DNA of 64,000 bases from Paraplanobispora siamensis (lineage in GTDB: Bacteria; Actinomycetota; Actinomycetes; Streptosporangiales; Streptosporangiaceae): NCBI RefSeq assembly GCF_016863175.1, contig NZ_BOOJ01000023.1, positions 99,619-163,618 on the forward strand, written 5' to 3'. Made by a program: the position numbers and the translations under genes. Each line of letters begins with the position of its first letter. Within the stretch, counting starts at the first letter, position 1. The notes beneath the pieces are model-generated. The model was not told where the DNA came from. It saw nothing but the letters and a program-made list of their open reading frames with translations, and did not search any database. Positions 54,747 to 62,416 of the stretch are shown here, in pieces.

Positions 54747-54994
54747 TGCCCGGCCTCCGGCGCGCGGACGGTCGGCGCGGTCTCGGCACGCTCCAGGCCG
54801 GCGATGAGGTCGTCCATCGCGTCGCGCACCGCGCGGGCTCCGGCCAGCTGCAGGTCCAGCTCGACGCCGAAGAGGCTGACGGTGCCGACGGGCGGGCCGT
54901 CGGGCCGGTGGTGGATGCCCCGCACCTCGGCGTAGCCGCGCAGGGGCAGGCGGGCGGAGGCGGTGACCGGGGGCGTGTCGATTCCTGGGGTCAT
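54743..54994 (-). CDS. Hypothetical 83-residue early protein
   Basis: ASARLPLRGYAEVRGIHHRP then VGTVSLFGVELDLQLAGARAVRDAMDDLIAGLERAE. ATGA overlap with the membrane-anchored gene. Similar short proteins are common in actinophage early regions. Confidence 0.5.
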   Translation of the reverse strand: MTPGIDTPPVTASARLPLRGYAEVRGIHHRPDGPPVGTVSLFGVELDLQLAGARAVRDAMDDLIAGLERAETAPTVRAPEAGQ

Positions 54995-55049
54995 GGGATG
55001 CTCTTTCCTGGTGCGGCTCCCCGCCGACTTGGCCTCGGCGGGGGGCTTT

Positions 55050-55307
55050 TTACGGGGTCGGGCGGACGGACGTGGAGTGGCCGGTGATCAGGGCCACCGG
55101 CGCGATGTGGGCGCACCCCTCGTAGGGGCAGGAGCACGACCAGCGGCCGGTGCGCAGGAACACGCGGTGGCCGGCGACGAGCGCGTGGACGTACAGCGGG
55201 GCGCGGGGCCCGTCGTCGGGGGTGCTGGCTGACAGGACGGTCACGGCGCCGGAGTGCAGGTAGTGCAGGGCGGCGGAGTCCGCGGAGTTCAGAACGAGGG
55301 CCATCAC
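55050..55307 (-). CDS. SWIM zinc-finger-like small protein
   Basis: 85 residues. RWSCSCPYEGCAHIAPVALI fits the SWIM pattern CxC...CxH. It lies right behind the ERF annealase gene with a 4-base overlap. SWIM proteins often accompany recombination or helicase proteins, so a recombination accessory role is possible. Confidence 0.65.
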   Translation of the reverse strand: MMALVLNSADSAALHYLHSGAVTVLSASTPDDGPRAPLYVHALVAGHRVFLRTGRWSCSCPYEGCAHIAPVALITGHSTSVRPTP

Positions 55308-56086
55308 GCGCCGCCCGCCGCGCTGCGCTCCTTGCCGATCCGGACGACCATCTGGCCGATCGGCTCGTCGTCGCCGACCTCATTCGTGACCATCGCGCCG
55401 AGCTGGCTCGTGGACTTCAGCTCGTGGTGGATCTGCCGGAGACGGGCCGGGCTGGTGCGCGGGTCGGCGATCTCCTCGACGTAGGAGGAGGCGGGCCGGA
55501 TGTTCGCCTCGCCGCGCTCGATGGTGTTCGCGTCCGGGTCCGGATCGCGAGTCGGCACGAGACCGGCGTGATAGAGCAGGGTCCGCAGCGCCACCGCCTG
55601 AGCCTTGGCCGATCCCTTGTCGCCGGAGTCCAGCGACTCGCCGGCGGCCTGCACCTCCAGGTAGTCGCCCTTCGGCCCGTAGATCCGGTAGGTGACCAGG
55701 ACGGTGCACTCGCGGGTGGCGTTGCCCTTGCTGGTCTTGGTGTCCCGGTAGGACGGCTCGACGCGGTGGGGCAGGACGAGGACGCCGTGCGCGCGGCAGG
55801 CGGGGCCGAACACGTTGAGCGCGTCGTCGACGCCCCGGTAGTGGAACCGGGGGCCTTCGGTCGTCTGCTGCCCCTTGGTGATGGCACGGACCTCGCCCAT
55901 GACGTTGGCCCACGCGACCTGCACGGGTACCTGCTCGGGGCCGCCCTCGGGTACGGGGATGTCGACGTCGGGCAGCGGCTCGACGATCATGGACCCGGGC
56001 GACGCCGGGGCGGCGGGCTCGGGCCAGTCGGCCGGCGGCTGGTCGTCGGGGCGGGCCATCTTGGCGGCCTTCTCGGCGAGGGTCAT
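55304..56086 (-). CDS. ERF-family single-strand annealing recombinase
   Basis: 260 residues. Core region AWANVMGEVRAITKGQQTTEGPRFHYRGVDDALNVFGPACRAHGVLVLP, then RECTVLVTYRIYGPKGDYLEVQAAGESLDSGDKGSAKAQAVALRTLLYHAGLVP, which is the ERF/Sak-type signature. Works with the adjacent exonuclease in phage homologous recombination. ATG at 56086 lies in a 4-base overlap with the exonuclease stop. Confidence 0.88.
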   Translation of the reverse strand: MTLAEKAAKMARPDDQPPADWPEPAAPASPGSMIVEPLPDVDIPVPEGGPEQVPVQVAWANVMGEVRAITKGQQTTEGPRFHYRGVDDALNVFGPACRAHGVLVLPHRVEPSYRDTKTSKGNATRECTVLVTYRIYGPKGDYLEVQAAGESLDSGDKGSAKAQAVALRTLLYHAGLVPTRDPDPDANTIERGEANIRPASSYVEEIADPRTSPARLRQIHHELKSTSQLGAMVTNEVGDDEPIGQMVVRIGKERSAAGGA

Positions 56087-57096
56087 GTCAGGGACTCCGT
56101 CAGGCGGTACTCGCGGGCGATGTCGAGGCGGGTGGAGTGGGTCTCGGAGACGCACTCGGCGTAGGCCTCGGGGAACTCCTCGGCGAGGCGGTCCAGGTCC
56201 GCGTTCGCCTTGCTGGTCGGCTTGAGGCCGTAGACGTAGTCGTTGCCGAAGGAGGCCATCGCGGCGTCGCCGAGCAGTCGGATCAGCTCGGCTTTCGCGG
56301 CCTCCTTCTCCTTCTTGGCGGCCTTCTCGCGCAGCCGGGCGTCCTCGTAGGCGAGCAGCTGCTCGTGGGCGTCGGTCGCGGCCAGGTCGACGGAGCCTTC
56401 CCGGTTCGGGTGCAGGCGGTCCCACAGCTCGATGAGCCGCTCGGGATCGCCGGACGGTGCGGGCGGGCGGCCTGCCTGGATGCGGTCCCACATCTGGCCG
56501 CAGACCGTTGCGATGTCGGCGATGAGCTGCTCGTTACCCTTGCGGCGGATGACGTTCTGCCGGTAGTCCGATCCGCCGATGAGGACGGCGGTGTGGATGT
56601 GGTCGTAGCCGGAGGTGGCGATCTGCCACAGGGTCTGGGCGAGGACGTCATCGGGTACGGCGCGCTTCCACCGGGAGGCGGCCCAGGCGTTGCGGTGCTT
56701 GACCTCCAGAGCGCAGCGCTCGCGCACGTCGCGGGACAGCGGGCACTCGGCGACCTGCCGGTCGAGGGTGCACATCATCCACGGGTGCTCGTCGTGGGCG
56801 ATGAGGCCGACCCGGCGCACCACGCTGCGGTTGCGGCGGGCCCACTCGCGGGCGATGGTCTCCTCGTGGAGGGTGCCCCACAGGGCGGGCTCGCCGAGGT
56901 CTTCCTCGGCCAGGGCGCCGGTCTTGTTGTAGAAGACGTGCAGCGGGGTCTTGTAGCCGACCTCCATGACGTCGGGGACGTCGCTGGAGCCGATGCCCCG
57001 GCGGCGGGCGGCCAGCCAGTCGGCGCGATCGGCGCTCGCAGGCAGGACGAGGCGGGCGGTCGGCGTGACCCGGCGGCCGGCGGCGACGGCCGTCAC
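56083..57096 (-). CDS. YqaJ-type viral recombinase/exonuclease
   Basis: 337 residues. RRRGIGSSDVPDVMEVGYKTPLHVFYNKTG, ALWGTLHEETIAREWARR and the nuclease motif ALEVKHR (Glu-x-Lys) match the YqaJ lambda-exo-like fold, with a helical C-terminal coiled region (AAKKEKEAAKAELIRLLGD). Resects dsDNA ends to feed the ERF annealase encoded next to it. Confidence 0.9.
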   Translation of the reverse strand: MTAVAAGRRVTPTARLVLPASADRADWLAARRRGIGSSDVPDVMEVGYKTPLHVFYNKTGALAEEDLGEPALWGTLHEETIAREWARRNRSVVRRVGLIAHDEHPWMMCTLDRQVAECPLSRDVRERCALEVKHRNAWAASRWKRAVPDDVLAQTLWQIATSGYDHIHTAVLIGGSDYRQNVIRRKGNEQLIADIATVCGQMWDRIQAGRPPAPSGDPERLIELWDRLHPNREGSVDLAATDAHEQLLAYEDARLREKAAKKEKEAAKAELIRLLGDAAMASFGNDYVYGLKPTSKANADLDRLAEEFPEAYAECVSETHSTRLDIAREYRLTESLT

Positions 57097-57515
57097 CGCG
57101 ACACCTCGGCGATCAGCCTGCCGACGATGTGGCGGAGGTCGTCGAGGGAGTTACGCGCCTCGAACAGCTCCGCCGCCTGGATACGCGAGATGCCCAGCAG
57201 ACGCTCAGCGCGCAGCCAGGCGTCGACCACGGTCTTGCCCTCGAGGTCGTAGCTGAGACCGGCGCTGATCTCCTCGGGGGTGGCGATGACCGCGTCGGCG
57301 GCGAAATGGCGGAGGGAGAACGCCCACTCACCGTCGGCAAGCTCGACGGCCCAGCCGGCGGCGCACATGCCGCTCTCGCAGCGCCACGTCTGCTGATACC
57401 AGGTCTGCGGGTGGGCCTCGATCTGGGCGAGCACCCGCCGCAGCAGGGGGACGTTGATCTGGGGCTGTGCCAGGGCCTCGGCGGGGCGGTCGGTCTCGTA
57501 GGTGGAGGTCGTCAT
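57093..57515 (-). CDS. Actinophage early hypothetical protein
   Basis: 140 residues. LLRRVLAQIEAHPQTWYQQTWRCESGMCAAGWAVELADGE is a widely shared motif of actinophage and Streptomyces hypotheticals (HPxxWxQxxWxC....C.AGWA). The C-terminal part is helical. Function unknown; ATGA overlap with the exonuclease gene. Confidence 0.6.
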   Translation of the reverse strand: MTTSTYETDRPAEALAQPQINVPLLRRVLAQIEAHPQTWYQQTWRCESGMCAAGWAVELADGEWAFSLRHFAADAVIATPEEISAGLSYDLEGKTVVDAWLRAERLLGISRIQAAELFEARNSLDDLRHIVGRLIAEVSR

Positions 57516-57559
57516 GTCCGGTGTCCTCTCGTGGATGGGCGGTCGCGGTGAGGGGGAGG

Positions 57560-57880
57560 TCAGGTGTGGGGGGCGGGGGCCGTCTCGCGCTGCTCGACGT
57601 GGGCGTAGACGGTCACCTCGACGCCGCGGTAGGCGGCCGTGACGGCGAGGCGGATGTGGCCCTCGTAGGGGCGGGAGGTGATCGCGGTGCCGAGGAAGTC
57701 GGCGTAGGCGGCGATCGCGGCGCGCTTGGCGTCGTCGTCATCGGCAGGCACTCGGCCCTCGAGCTGGCCCGGCGTGTAGGGCGGGACGTACCAGGCGATG
57801 ACCGGCAGGCCGTCGTGGGAGGCGATGCGGGCCAGGACGGCGATGACGTGGCGCTGGTCGAGGGCAGCGAGGGGGGTCAC
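57560..57880 (-). CDS. Hypothetical 106-residue early protein
   Basis: GTG start. Contains LPVIAWYVPPYTPGQLEGRVP and a beta tail (EGHIRLAVTAAYRGVEVTVYAHV). First or second gene of the long minus-strand early operon; no family recognised. Confidence 0.5.
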   Translation of the reverse strand: MTPLAALDQRHVIAVLARIASHDGLPVIAWYVPPYTPGQLEGRVPADDDDAKRAAIAAYADFLGTAITSRPYEGHIRLAVTAAYRGVEVTVYAHVEQRETAPAPHT

Positions 57881-57889
57881 CTGTCCCCC

Positions 57890-58123
57890 TCAGCGGCCGG
57901 ACGGGCGCCGGTCAGAGGTGTCGACGATGCGAGGCCGGCCCTCGGCCCAGGCCTCCAGGGCGGCGCGGGGAACGCGGATCCTGGTCTTGCTGGAGCCCGG
58001 GGGAGCGATGTCGATCGCCTCGATCTCACCCGCGGCGATCTTCCGGTACAGGGTGTTGCGATGGATCCCGATCTCCGCAGCGGCGTCAGGAATCGTGAGG
58101 AGTAGCGGCCGAGTGGGAGTCAT
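57890..58123 (-). CDS. Excisionase-like winged HTH protein
   Basis: 77 residues from ATG at 58123, set by AAAGGAGGT upstream; a longer in-frame start is unlikely because it would read through the operator. LTIPDAAAEIGIHRNTLYRKIAAGEIEAI plus TRIRVPRAALEAWAEG is the MerR/excisionase domain. Next to the immunity region and 1.3 kb from int, it is the most likely Xis and leads the early operon, under direct repressor control. Confidence 0.75.
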   Translation of the reverse strand: MTPTRPLLLTIPDAAAEIGIHRNTLYRKIAAGEIEAIDIAPPGSSKTRIRVPRAALEAWAEGRPRIVDTSDRRPSGR

Positions 58124-58141
58124 GAAAACGGACCTCCTTTT

Positions 58142-58154
58142 TGATGATTCATCA
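58142..58154. promoter_or_regulatory. Repressor operator O1
   Basis: TGATGATTCATCA, a 13-bp palindrome followed by GAAA, just upstream of the ribosome binding site of the xis-like gene. Confidence 0.7.
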
Positions 58155-58255
58155 GAAAGCACGGGCATGGAAAAGTACTCCCTTGTTCGGTTCGGGGATC
58201 GAGGCATCAGGTGATCTTTGTCGCCTAGCGCCTCACGATGTCGCATGGTGCCCCT

Positions 58256-58268
58256 TGATGATTCATCA
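58256..58268. promoter_or_regulatory. Repressor operator O2
   Basis: TGATGATTCATCA, identical to O1 over 13 bp, followed by CAAAC. Confidence 0.7.
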
Positions 58269-58355
58269 CAAACAATAGGGCGCTCTCCTGTCTGGTGTCC
58301 AGCATTTCGGTCGGGTGATCTGACTGTGACCGCCCAGCTCTGGTTTCATTGGCCT

Positions 58356-58385
58356 CATCGGTGTCCGATTTAGCGGACACCGATG
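58356..58385. promoter_or_regulatory. 12-bp inverted repeat in the immunity region
   Basis: CATCGGTGTCCG (58356-58367) pairs perfectly with CGGACACCGATG (58374-58385) across 6 bp. It differs from the 13-bp operator and lies 12 bp before O3. It could be a terminator of leader transcription or a site for another regulator. Confidence 0.45.
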
Positions 58386-58397
58386 GGTCTCGCGAGT

Positions 58398-58410
58398 TGA
58401 TGATCCATCA
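58398..58410. promoter_or_regulatory. Repressor operator O3
   Basis: TGATGATCCATCA (one base off the consensus), followed by GAAAC, 48 bp before the repressor start. Confidence 0.7.
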
Positions 58411-58458
58411 GAAACTCATGGGGCCCGTGAGGCGAGGGCGACGTAGAGAGGCACTTGG

Positions 58459-58908
58459 ATGCCGCCGCAGGACGAGGGGCTGCGAACCCCCCTGAGTGAT
58501 CATGTCCGGACGTACCTGGAGCGCGCCGAGAGTAGAGGTGTCAGCAAGAACCGATTCGTGACCAGCTGCGTTGATCCGCTCAATCCCACGAAGCAGATCT
58601 ACGGGCAATGGCTGGACGCCCTGCTCGATGGGCGCGGCCCGATGCCGGAGCTGTGGCGCCTGCGTGCCCTGGCGGCCGGGATGGGCGCAGACCCTGAGGC
58701 GCTGAAGGCCGGCAGGAGCCGTGAGCTGGAGGAGCTGAAGCGCATGGCTGCAGCGCAGTGGCTGGAGTATGAGGTCGAGGAGATCCGTCACGGCGACGAC
58801 GTGATCATCCTGCCGGTCCGGAACGGCCTGAGCGAGGCCGCGCGCCGGCGGGTCCGGCGGGTAGCAGAGGCCGCACTAGCGGCGGAGGAAGACGAGGAAG
58901 GGGACTAA
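58459..58908 (+). CDS. Candidate lysogeny repressor
   Basis: 149 residues. The N-terminal half (LSDHVRTYLERAESRGVSKNRFVTSCVDPLNPTKQIYGQWLDALLDGRGPMPELWRLRALAAGMGADP) is an XRE-like DNA-binding domain of the sort found in streptomycete phage regulators; the C-terminal half is helical and acidic (EELKRMAAAQWLEYEVEEI; AEAALAAEEDEEG). Divergent from the xis-like operon and flanked by four operator copies, it occupies the repressor position. No peptidase domain is visible, so induction by self-cleavage is unlikely. Confidence 0.65.
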   Translation: MPPQDEGLRTPLSDHVRTYLERAESRGVSKNRFVTSCVDPLNPTKQIYGQWLDALLDGRGPMPELWRLRALAAGMGADPEALKAGRSRELEELKRMAAAQWLEYEVEEIRHGDDVIILPVRNGLSEAARRRVRRVAEAALAAEEDEEGD

Positions 58909-58928
58909 TCCGACTTTCTGATGAATCC

Positions 58929-58941
58929 TCAAATATCGGCG
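58929..58941. promoter_or_regulatory. Repressor operator O4 (degenerate)
   Basis: TGATGAATCCTCA, read on the minus strand as TGAGGATTCATCA followed by GAAA, matching the O1 flank. It lies 21 bp past the repressor stop, before the next plus-strand gene. Confidence 0.55.
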
Positions 58942-58999
58942 CGACATGAGGCAGACTCGGTGATGCATACGGAACGCGTACGAACGGTGATTATGCGTT

Positions 59000-59401
59000 A
59001 TGAACCAAGGGATGCCCGGAACATTCCGCTTCCGACGACTCGCCGACCCTGACCTCTTCGATGACCTGGAGGCCCCCGCTCTGATCATCTACCGCCCCGG
59101 CCGGATCCGCGTCCGCGTGGACGCCCGAGAGATCGCGGCCGGGGTCGATCTCCTCCGTCAGCTCGAGCGCATGGCCGATGATCTGATGGCCCCCTTCCAC
59201 CAGCTCGCCGAGCGGCACGGGTCCGGACCGATCGGCGTCGTCAACCGCGTCCGACGCCTGCCCGGCGGGCGCCTGGTCGCCGCCGAGTACATCGACGGCG
59301 TCGCGTGCATCGAGGTCGTGCGCGCCGCCATGTCCGAGGATGCCGCCGCCGCCCTCGCGGTGGCCGGCTCCGACCTCGGCCACTACCTCATCCCCCGATA
59401 A
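59000..59401 (+). CDS. Hypothetical lysogeny-region protein
   Basis: 133 residues. Beta-rich start (FRFRRLADPDLFDDLEAPALIIYRPGRIRVRVDAREIAAGVDLLRQLERMADDLMAPF) and GGRLVAAEYIDGVACIEVVRAAMSEDAAAAL. Sits between repressor and integrase on the same strand. Conserved-looking but unassigned. Confidence 0.55.
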   Translation: MNQGMPGTFRFRRLADPDLFDDLEAPALIIYRPGRIRVRVDAREIAAGVDLLRQLERMADDLMAPFHQLAERHGSGPIGVVNRVRRLPGGRLVAAEYIDGVACIEVVRAAMSEDAAAALAVAGSDLGHYLIPR

Positions 59402-59417
59402 CCCCCCAGGAGGCCGC

Positions 59418-60545
59418 ATGGCCTACATCCGCAAGCTGAAGTCCGGCCTGTATCAGGCGACCGTGCGCGGGCCCGGCGGCAAGCGCTACACCAAGACCGA
59501 CAAGCTGCGCCGCATCGTCAAGAACTGGGCTGAGGAGAAAGAGGCCGAGCTCCGGCGAGGGGAGTGGCGCGATCCGCGCATCGGCCGCACCACCGTCGAG
59601 GAGTGGCACGAGCGATGGTGGGCGGCCCGGGTCGTGGCCGACACCACCGCCGAGCGCGACCGCAAGAACCTCGACCGCTACGTGCTGCCGTACTGGAGTA
59701 AGTGGCCGTTGGACTCCATCACCCGCATGGAGGTGGAGGGCTGGGTCAAGCGCCTGAGCAAGGAGGGCGGCAAGGCGCGGGACGGCTCCCGCGGGCCACT
59801 CGGTGCGCCGACCGTGCACCTGGCCTACAAGGTCTTCTCCGCCATGCTGAGCGCGGCCACCAAGGAGACGCCGGCCATCATCATGAACAACCCCTGCACC
59901 GGGGTCCGGCTGCCCGCGCTGCCGGCGAAGAAGCGTCGCTTCTTCACCGATGAGGAGCAGGCTCGGATCTTGGAGCATCTCCTCGAGCCGTACCGGACGC
60001 TGGTCGAGCTGTCGCAGTGGTCCGGGCTGCGCTGGGAGGAGCTGGCCGGCCTGCACGGCTCGGACGTCGACTGGCTGCGCGAGCTGATCGAGATCCGGTG
60101 GGTGCTCACCCCGAAGGGCCTGCGGCCGTACCCGAAGAGCCAGCACTCCGATCGGATCATCCCGGTGCCCGCGCACGTGATGGGCGCGATGGCCCGCCTG
60201 ATGGAGGGCCGGGATCCGGCCGCGCTGGTCTTCCGCCCGCGGACGGGCCCGGAGCGGCCGGTGAACTACAAGACGTTCCACTCGCACTGGACGCGGGCGG
60301 TGGCGGCGGCCGGGGTGGCGTACGCGCCGCCGCACACCAATCGGCACACCGCGGCCAGCCGGCTCGTGCAGATGGGCGTGCCGATCTTTCAGGTGCAGAA
60401 CATCCTCGGGCACGAGACGATCAAGACGACCGAGCAGTATTCGCATCATGACCCGCATGCGCACGCCGATATCAAGAAGGCGTGGAAGAAGCGTCTGGGG
60501 GACTCCGGACGCACCAGTGACGCACAGGCGTCCGAAGGATCTTGA
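59418..60545 (+). CDS. int: Tyrosine integrase
   Basis: 375 residues. The catalytic set is complete: Arg205 (SGLRWEE), His306 and Arg309 (HTNR), His332 (GHE) and Tyr341 (TEQYSHH). The first 60 residues are an arm-binding-like region (MAYIRKLKSGLYQATVRGPG) and about 70-165 the core-binding SAM-like domain. The gene ends 41 bp before attR. It recombines the phage att site with the 3' end of the R2-like gene. Confidence 0.93.
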   Translation: MAYIRKLKSGLYQATVRGPGGKRYTKTDKLRRIVKNWAEEKEAELRRGEWRDPRIGRTTVEEWHERWWAARVVADTTAERDRKNLDRYVLPYWSKWPLDSITRMEVEGWVKRLSKEGGKARDGSRGPLGAPTVHLAYKVFSAMLSAATKETPAIIMNNPCTGVRLPALPAKKRRFFTDEEQARILEHLLEPYRTLVELSQWSGLRWEELAGLHGSDVDWLRELIEIRWVLTPKGLRPYPKSQHSDRIIPVPAHVMGAMARLMEGRDPAALVFRPRTGPERPVNYKTFHSHWTRAVAAAGVAYAPPHTNRHTAASRLVQMGVPIFQVQNILGHETIKTTEQYSHHDPHAHADIKKAWKKRLGDSGRTSDAQASEGS

Positions 60546-60586
60546 ATATACGACTCCAGCCAGGGCGCCCCATGATCGCTAAGAAC

Positions 60587-60604
60587 ACATCATCCCGGTG
60601 TTCT
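60587..60604. other. attR core (18-bp direct repeat)
   Basis: Second exact copy of ACATCATCCCGGTGTTCT, followed by TGA in the frame of the R2-like gene. Joining 3560 to 60605 recreates an uninterrupted host gene with its original TGA stop. Confidence 0.9.
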
Positions 60605-60685
60605 GACGCCCGCCGTCCCCCGAGATCGTAGGTGGCGGCGGATCGGGGTGCGGGGAATGTCGGTGACGGGGTCTACCGTCGCCGC

Positions 60686-61144
60686 ATGAGCTCATCATTA
60701 CGCCTGGAACAGGTGACCCGGGACAACCTCGGCGCCGCGTTGAAGATCAGGATCCGGCCGGAGCAGGAGGGGACCGTCGCCCCGGTCGAGCGCTCCCTGG
60801 CCGAGGCCTACGCCTCCCGGGAGACGGCCTGGCCCCGCCTGGTCTGCGACGGGGACGAGGTGGTCGGGTTCATCATGGGCAACTTCGAGTTCGACTCCCC
60901 GATCGACTTCTTCCAGTGCGGCATCTGGCGGCTGAACATCGCCGCCGAGCACCAGGGCAAGGGCTACGGGCGCTTCGCGGTGCGGGAGCTCTGCGAGGAG
61001 GCCCGGCGCAGGGGCGCCAAGCGCGTCACCGTGCTCTGGGAACAGCACGAGTACGGTCCCGAGGAGTTCTATCTCAAGCTCGGATTCCGGCCGACCGGGC
61101 AGGTGTTCGAAGGAGAGATAGTGGCGGAGCTCTTGCTCGACTGA
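60686..61144 (+). CDS. GNAT-family N-acetyltransferase
   Basis: 152 residues. Acetyl-CoA motif A is QGKGYGRFAV (about 91-100) preceded by RLNIAAEHQ; motif B includes YLKLGFRPTGQVFEGEI near the end. Resembles the spermine/spermidine-type GNAT enzymes (VERSLAEAYASRETAWPRLVCDGDEVVGFIMGNFE). The substrate is not deducible. First host gene right of the element. Confidence 0.88.
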   Translation: MSSSLRLEQVTRDNLGAALKIRIRPEQEGTVAPVERSLAEAYASRETAWPRLVCDGDEVVGFIMGNFEFDSPIDFFQCGIWRLNIAAEHQGKGYGRFAVRELCEEARRRGAKRVTVLWEQHEYGPEEFYLKLGFRPTGQVFEGEIVAELLLD

Positions 61145-61296
61145 ACCCGGGGCACCATCCTTGATCCTGTTCCGGGACCCCGCCCCGCCGCAGGGCCGAG
61201 CGCGGGCGCCGGGGCAGGATCCGAGGACACCGACCCTCCGGCCAGATCCGCCACAAGCGCCCGCCGGAGGGTTTCGAGCACCACCGGGAGGACGTC

Positions 61297-61770
61297 GTGG
61301 CCGGAAGTGTCGCGGTCGGAGATGTGGTCGAGGACTTCGAACTGCTCGACGAGACCGGAACACCCCGCAAACTCGGCGACCTGCTGGCCGACGGGCCGGT
61401 GGTGCTGTTCTTCTATCCGGCGGCCCTGACCTCGGGGTGCACGCTGGAGAGCTGCCACTTCCGCGACCTGGCCGGCGACTTCGCCAAGGTCGGCGCCCGC
61501 CCGGTCGGCATCAGCCGCGACGTCGTCCCGCGCCAGAAGCGCTTCGCCGACACCTACGACTTCGGCTTCCCGCTGCTGTCCGACCCCGACGGCGTCGTCG
61601 CCCGCAGCCTCGGCGCCCGCCGCAGCTACGCTGTCGGCCCCTTCCTCACCCGCCGGATGACGTTCGTCATCGACGTCGACCGCCGCATCCTCGAAGTGAT
61701 CCACGACGAGGCCAACATGAACATCCACGCCGACCGAGCCCTGCAAGTCCTCCACGCCCGGTCGTCCTGA
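61297..61770 (+). CDS. BCP/PrxQ-type peroxiredoxin
   Basis: 157 residues, GTG start behind GGGAGGACGTC. Peroxidatic Cys in TSGCTLESCHFRDL with a second Cys five residues later, the atypical two-Cys arrangement of bacterioferritin comigratory protein. ISRDVVPRQKRFADTYDFGFPLLSDPDG is the usual following segment. Reduces peroxides with thioredoxin. Confidence 0.9.
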   Translation: MAGSVAVGDVVEDFELLDETGTPRKLGDLLADGPVVLFFYPAALTSGCTLESCHFRDLAGDFAKVGARPVGISRDVVPRQKRFADTYDFGFPLLSDPDGVVARSLGARRSYAVGPFLTRRMTFVIDVDRRILEVIHDEANMNIHADRALQVLHARSS

Positions 61771-61834
61771 CTCCTCCGCCACGGCGTACGGAGACCGGGA
61801 GGCGTCCCGGCACGCGCCTCTCACCGGGTGATCC

Positions 61835-62326
61835 TCATCGCCCCGTCCCGGCAGGCCATCGTTCGGGCGGGGAGACGAAGCTGCCCCGCTGGGGAACGGT
61901 GTAGATCCAGCCCTCCTCGCGCAGGATCCTGATCGCGTGCCGTACCGTCTCGCGGGCGACACCGTGCCGATGGACGAGCGCGGCTTCGCTCGGCAGCGGG
62001 CGACGGGGCCGGAGTTCGCCCCGCAGGATGGTGCGCATCAGATCATCCGCGATCTCCCGGTACATCGGCGTGGGCCGGTTCCTGCGCCGGATTCCGTCGG
62101 GCGGTCCGACGAACGTGCCCTCGCCCTGCACGGCATGGACGAGTCCCTCGTCGCGGAGCGTCCGGATCGCTCGGCGGGCGGTCGTTCTGGCGACGCCGAA
62201 CTCCTCGCGGAGCTCCGATTCGCTCGGTACGGCATGACCGGCGAGGAGGATCTCTCTGGCGATCCGCTCCCTGATGATGTCGGCGATCTGGACGTAGAGG
62301 TGGGTGTCGCCTTCGTGATCGAGCAC
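61835..62326 (-). CDS. Double-headed GntR-type regulator 1 (two wHTH, no ligand domain)
   Basis: 163 residues from a GTG start. Two complete GntR winged helices in tandem: residues about 8-78 (LYVQIADIIRERIAREILLAGHAVPSESELREEFGVARTTARRAIRTLRDEGLVHAVQGEGTFVG) and about 88-158 (MYREIADDLMRTILRGELRPRRPLPSEAALVHRHGVARETVRHAIRILREEGWIYTVPQRGSFV). No UTRA, FCD or aminotransferase part. A single chain could bind a palindrome without dimerising. Confidence 0.82.
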   Translation of the reverse strand: MLDHEGDTHLYVQIADIIRERIAREILLAGHAVPSESELREEFGVARTTARRAIRTLRDEGLVHAVQGEGTFVGPPDGIRRRNRPTPMYREIADDLMRTILRGELRPRRPLPSEAALVHRHGVARETVRHAIRILREEGWIYTVPQRGSFVSPPERWPAGTGR

Positions 62327-62341
62327 TTACGCATGGTAAGT
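62325..62341. promoter_or_regulatory. Palindrome over the start of double-headed regulator 1
   Basis: ACTTAC (62325-62330) and GTAAGT (62336-62341) are perfect arms with a 5-bp spacer and overlap the GTG start codon. A natural autoregulatory site for a GntR-type protein. Confidence 0.45.
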
Positions 62342-62416
62342 GAAAAATCGATCGAGGGGAACGGGAGGGGAACTAGAAGATACGGATACCGTACTAGCGG
62401 AGACGTTTCTGCTGAC

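Larger units (their letters stand above)
58124..58458. promoter_or_regulatory. Immunity control region between xis-like and repressor genes
   Basis: 335 bp without a gene. It holds three copies of the TGATGATTCATCA operator (58142, 58256, 58398) and a perfect 12-bp inverted repeat at 58356-58385. It contains the divergent early and repressor promoters, whose hexamers I could not fix with confidence. Confidence 0.7.
3543..60604. mobile_element. Integrated siphovirus prophage carrying a conjugative-element transfer module
   Basis: An element of about 57 kb lies between 18-bp direct repeats, with a tyrosine integrase at its right end, a full set of HK97-type head, tail, packaging and lysis genes, a lambda-like replication and recombination block, and an immunity region. 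Its left 12 kb carries genes typical of actinomycete integrative conjugative elements (TraB/FtsK, Spd-like, KorSA-like). No internal copy of the att core was seen, so the two parts appear to move as one unit. Confidence 0.9.
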
